This document shows, piece by piece, positions 60,951 through 64,000 of a DNA stretch of 64,000 nucleotides (positions are counted from its first letter, which is position 1; the number at the start of each line of letters is the position of its first letter). The translations under genes were made by a program, and so were the position numbers. The notes under the pieces were generated by a model, which saw nothing but the letters and a program-made list of their open reading frames with translations, made no database searches and had not been told where the DNA came from. The stretch covers positions 18,248,001-18,312,000 of the forward strand of contig NC_091100.1 in NCBI RefSeq assembly GCF_024713975.1, written 5' to 3'. The stretch is from Paralichthys olivaceus (taxonomy: Eukaryota > Chordata > Actinopteri > Pleuronectiformes > Paralichthyidae).

Positions 60951-63900
60951 ATGGCTGCGTCACTGTGGTTCCTGGGGGTGTGTGCGCTCAGCCTGGCTCA
61001 CGTCGCCCCCTCCAGCCAAGGTAAGCGTAGCAGCACTGAGGTAGTAACCTGGTATGGTGCTAAAGAATTACGGAAATTTAAATGCAAAAGAACAATAGTT
61101 TGTGCCTGTGTGACGTAGATTTGTGACTCAGGCCTCATCCACACTACTAACTTTTGTTTGATCAACTCTGCTATGCTTGGCATCCACACCACTCTGTAGT
61201 TTTAGAGCTGCTAAAACTGTGAAGTTTGGAAACGCTGCTTGCTCCATTTTTGTTTTAAACCCCGGGGCTGTGTTTTAGTCTAGACAAGCAGAAACAGAGA
61301 TGTTTGGAAACGACGTAGACACTCAAAACTGATTGTTGATTCGGTCTTTCCAGTCAAGACATAGCCTTCTCTGATTCATCAGGCTCCTATCACATAACCA
61401 CCTTCTGGAAAAAAACCACTGGCATTAGCCTCGGCTACCAGTGTAGAATGAAACATCAATTACAAGCATTGCTGACCTGTTACCAGCTGTTCAGCAGCAA
61501 CATGATTCATTTTACAATGATACAACTGCTTATATGTAAAGGAGACAAGATTCGAGCAATCTGTGTTTCACTTGATGTACATTTTCAGGGCTTCCACATG
61601 GAGTTTAACTTTGGTGAACCACAATACTGCGTATTCGCTAATGTGTAGCCGCTCACTCAGGTGTGTTAGAATGGACGAGGATTAATACTGATACGGAGCC
61701 AAAATGCTCTTGTAGACAGAGCTTGTTTTAGTTTGAAAATACCATTTTGAAGAAAACGTAGCAGTATGCTTGTAGCCTAACATGAAAGACATGTGAAGCT
61801 GGACTCAGATCACTCGAGCCACAGAAAAGCCCTGTCATCTTGGCAAAGTTTGGGAAATGCTGTGTCATGTGCAGCTCGCCAAAGGGATGGATTCAGTAGT
61901 AATCAGGTCATTCAGCACCACAGACAGTTACAGTTATCTGATCGCCAACATTACAGCTGAGTTTGATCCTGATGCTGCAGACACATTCTGCATGTGTGCA
62001 TGATGATATATGATACTCCAGGTCATGTGAACAACTGGATTAAGGTAATAGTACTGCTTTCTGCCTGCAAAGGAAAGAAAATGAATTCCCATATTTGTCA
62101 AATAGTGTTGAGCACCTGACAATCAGTAGTAAAAGCTTTACCCTCCACACTGACTGGAAATATAAACTACTGTGATGCACCTATGCATCACTTCACATGC
62201 AGGTGTCACAGTGCAGGTGTGATGTGATTTATATCATCAATCACACTCTGCATCCAGCAATGCTTCCAGTTAGCGCTTTCACATGTTTTAAAGATTAAAT
62301 AAAATCACACATGCTAATGCTTTCATCAATTGAATGTATGTAAGATGTTTGTATGACATTTACTTGAGGGATTATCAAGGCACCAACTCATGATATTACA
62401 TATCTAATTTATTAGGTATAAAACAGGTATTTAAAGGGAAAATTCAACCAATTTCCCACATGAAGCTGTGGATCCTCATCACTTGTGTCCTTTTCAGTCT
62501 GGGGAACGAATCGCTCATAATGTCACGGTGGCTCTCGAGGGAGCTTTTCACTGTCCGAAAAAAACAAACCTAAATGATGTCATCAGAGTCAGCTCCGCCT
62601 GGGCTTTTAGACCACAAATCATAACAGCCTCATAGAGGCAGCGTATTTCAGCCTCTGCTGCAATTTTCACCATTTTCTTTAGCGGAGTGACTCTGGGGAC
62701 GGCCAGGAGCTATCCACCACTTTGGTCCTGAAATATCTCCACTGCTATTACATAGATGGTCCTGAATTCTTTTTTCAGATGTTTATGTTGCTCAGACGAT
62801 GAATCTTTCTGGTGATTCTGCAACACTTGTTCACGTTTGTGGTTTTTGGTTAAATGTCTCAAGATGTAATAAAAATTGGGAAAACTTCAATCCGCACACT
62901 GTGATTTTGAGTTAACATGTAGACATTACCAATCTACCAAGCTAAAAGTACTGTTCAAAAGCAGAGCCGCTGGTGTTGCTTGGAGTTTTCATCAACTTTA
63001 TGAAAAGGTGCAGCACTAAATTGCTGGAGTAGCCCTTAAGCTCTACAAATAATTTCAGTCCCTTACGTCCTATGAAGAGATAACAATGACTTCGACTAAA
63101 TTAAATCTGTCAACTAAATTCTCCAGTGGTGCAATCGTATAAATGTAAAATCTTGATTTTTGTTTTCTCTATTGCTTCTTCCACCTTTCAAATCTCACCC
63201 CTCCACCATCTTCCTCACCCCTGTCCCTTATTGGCAGCTATGTCCCGGGCTGCCATGCCATTTGGGCTGCTGCGCAGGGAGCTGGCATGCGAGGGTTATC
63301 CAATAGAGCTCCGCTGCCCTGGAAGTGACGTGGTGATGGTGGAAACTGCCAACTATGGACGCACCGACGACAAGATCTGTGATGCAGACCCCTTCCAAAT
63401 GGAGAACACACAGTGTTACCTCCCCGATGCATTAAAGATTATGGCCCAGAGGTGTGTATGTGCTGGGATACACACTGTATACTGTGTTTATGTTAGAGCT
63501 TAAATGAGATGGCAGACACACACATTGTCTTGCAGTTCTTGTGCAGTTTGCATTTGAGTACATGTACATGTGAATGTTTTGAAAGCAGGTCAACCAATCA
63601 ATGTGGCCTTCTACAGTTTCACACATACAGTTTGTGCCCACTGCCGCAAAACATACGTGTGGATTGGAAATGTAAGACAAAGCCGTCACTAGTGTTGTAC
63701 ATCATGTGTACGTGCAAGTGTAGTAACCTCTCCAGCAGAGTGTGAGTGCAGGGCTGCACCATTAGCTGTGTACTCAGCAGTGTTTTCCTAGAAGAACTGA
63801 TCAATATTCACTGGGAGGGAGAGGAGACAAATGGAGTGTCCTTTGCTTCCCCTTTCCTGTCTTTTAATCACTCCCCCACCTTCTTTGTTTTCTCATTCCA

Positions 63901-64000
63901 TCTTCCCTTTCACCAATCCATTAATCTATCCATCCATCCATCCATCTGCTGTTCTCCAGGTGTAACAACAGGACTCAGTGTGTCGTGGTCGCAGGGGTCG
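60951..64000 (+). CDS. adgrl1: Latrophilin-1 (adhesion GPCR L1), first coding exons, cut by right edge
   Basis: Coding pieces are 60951-61020, 63238-63451 and 63960-64000; the first exon has an acceptor at 60900 (TTTCTCTCCAG) and 50 bases of 5' UTR. The first piece encodes a signal peptide, [20 protein letters not shown]. The second gives [20 protein letters not shown] and continues [49 protein letters not shown]: the galactose/rhamnose-binding (SUEL) lectin domain, nearly identical to mammalian latrophilin-1. The third adds [12 protein letters not shown] before the edge. Family role: neuronal adhesion receptor that binds teneurins and FLRTs through its N-terminal domains. Olfactomedin, GAIN and membrane parts lie outside. 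ADGRL2 and ADGRL3 share this domain closely; linkage with nxnl1, slc27a1 and colgalt1 supports adgrl1. Confidence 0.93.
61130..61430. repeat. Possible DNA-transposon-derived repeat in adgrl1 intron
   Basis: TCATCCACACTACTAACTTT, AGTTTGGAAACGCTGCTTGC and ATGTTTGGAAACGACGTAGA resemble a fish repeat with repeated GGAAACG words. No terminal repeats could be fixed. Confidence 0.35.
62440..62835. repeat. Interspersed repeat in adgrl1 intron
   Basis: GGGAAAATTCAACCAATTTC opens the segment. CACTTTGGTCCTGAAATATC and GACGATGAATCTTTCTGGTG close it and match words of a widespread fish repeat. Non-coding. Confidence 0.4.

Noticed and set aside
1-64000. CRISPR arrays, operons or bacterial mobile elements
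   Set aside because: Intron-bearing vertebrate genes throughout; the only tandem arrays are microsatellites and one minisatellite.

Overview
The window is nuclear DNA of a ray-finned (teleost) fish. Genes are split into many short exons with GT-AG introns. (CA/TG)n microsatellites are abundant. The intergenic DNA carries several repeat families typical of teleosts: a tRNA-like SINE, an L2-type LINE relic, and short elements with terminal inverted repeats. All recognisable genes lie on the + strand. No gene was found on the - strand; the long - strand reading frames are readings of simple repeats or of antisense exons.

Layout: (1) 1-5438, the 3' part of an adhesion GPCR of the ADGRE/CD97 type (GAIN domain, GPS site, seven membrane segments, complete C-terminus). 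Its N-terminus lies left of the window. (2) 8612-14796, a complete 13-coding-exon long-chain fatty-acid transport protein/acyl-CoA synthetase, slc27a1-like, 653 aa by my splicing. (3) 14.8-24.2 kb, a gene-poor gap. (4) 24259-37527, a complete 12-exon colgalt1 (procollagen galactosyltransferase 1), 609 aa, ending in the ER-retention signal RDEL. (5) 42183-43503 and 46596-48462, two tandem 3-exon copies of nxnl1 (rod-derived cone viability factor, thioredoxin-like). (6) 48.5-60.9 kb, a gap holding a GATG-rich minisatellite and a GC-rich stretch that may contain a noncoding first exon of the last gene. (7) 60951-64000, the first three coding exons of adgrl1 (latrophilin-1), cut by the right edge.

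The neighbours ADGRE5, ADGRL1, NXNL1, SLC27A1 and COLGALT1 all map to human 19p13, so this is a compact form of a conserved vertebrate block. The genes do not form one pathway: they cover adhesion signalling, lipid uptake, collagen glycosylation in the ER, photoreceptor survival and synaptic adhesion.

No obviously new biological system is visible. The best leads are the tandem nxnl1 pair, where intron-2 retention in copy 1 would give a protein of exactly 109 aa (the length of mammalian short RdCVF), a GC-AG intron in slc27a1, and several dispersed repeat families. All exon limits were read by eye from reading frame, splice signals and remembered family sequences; no alignment or transcript data were available.
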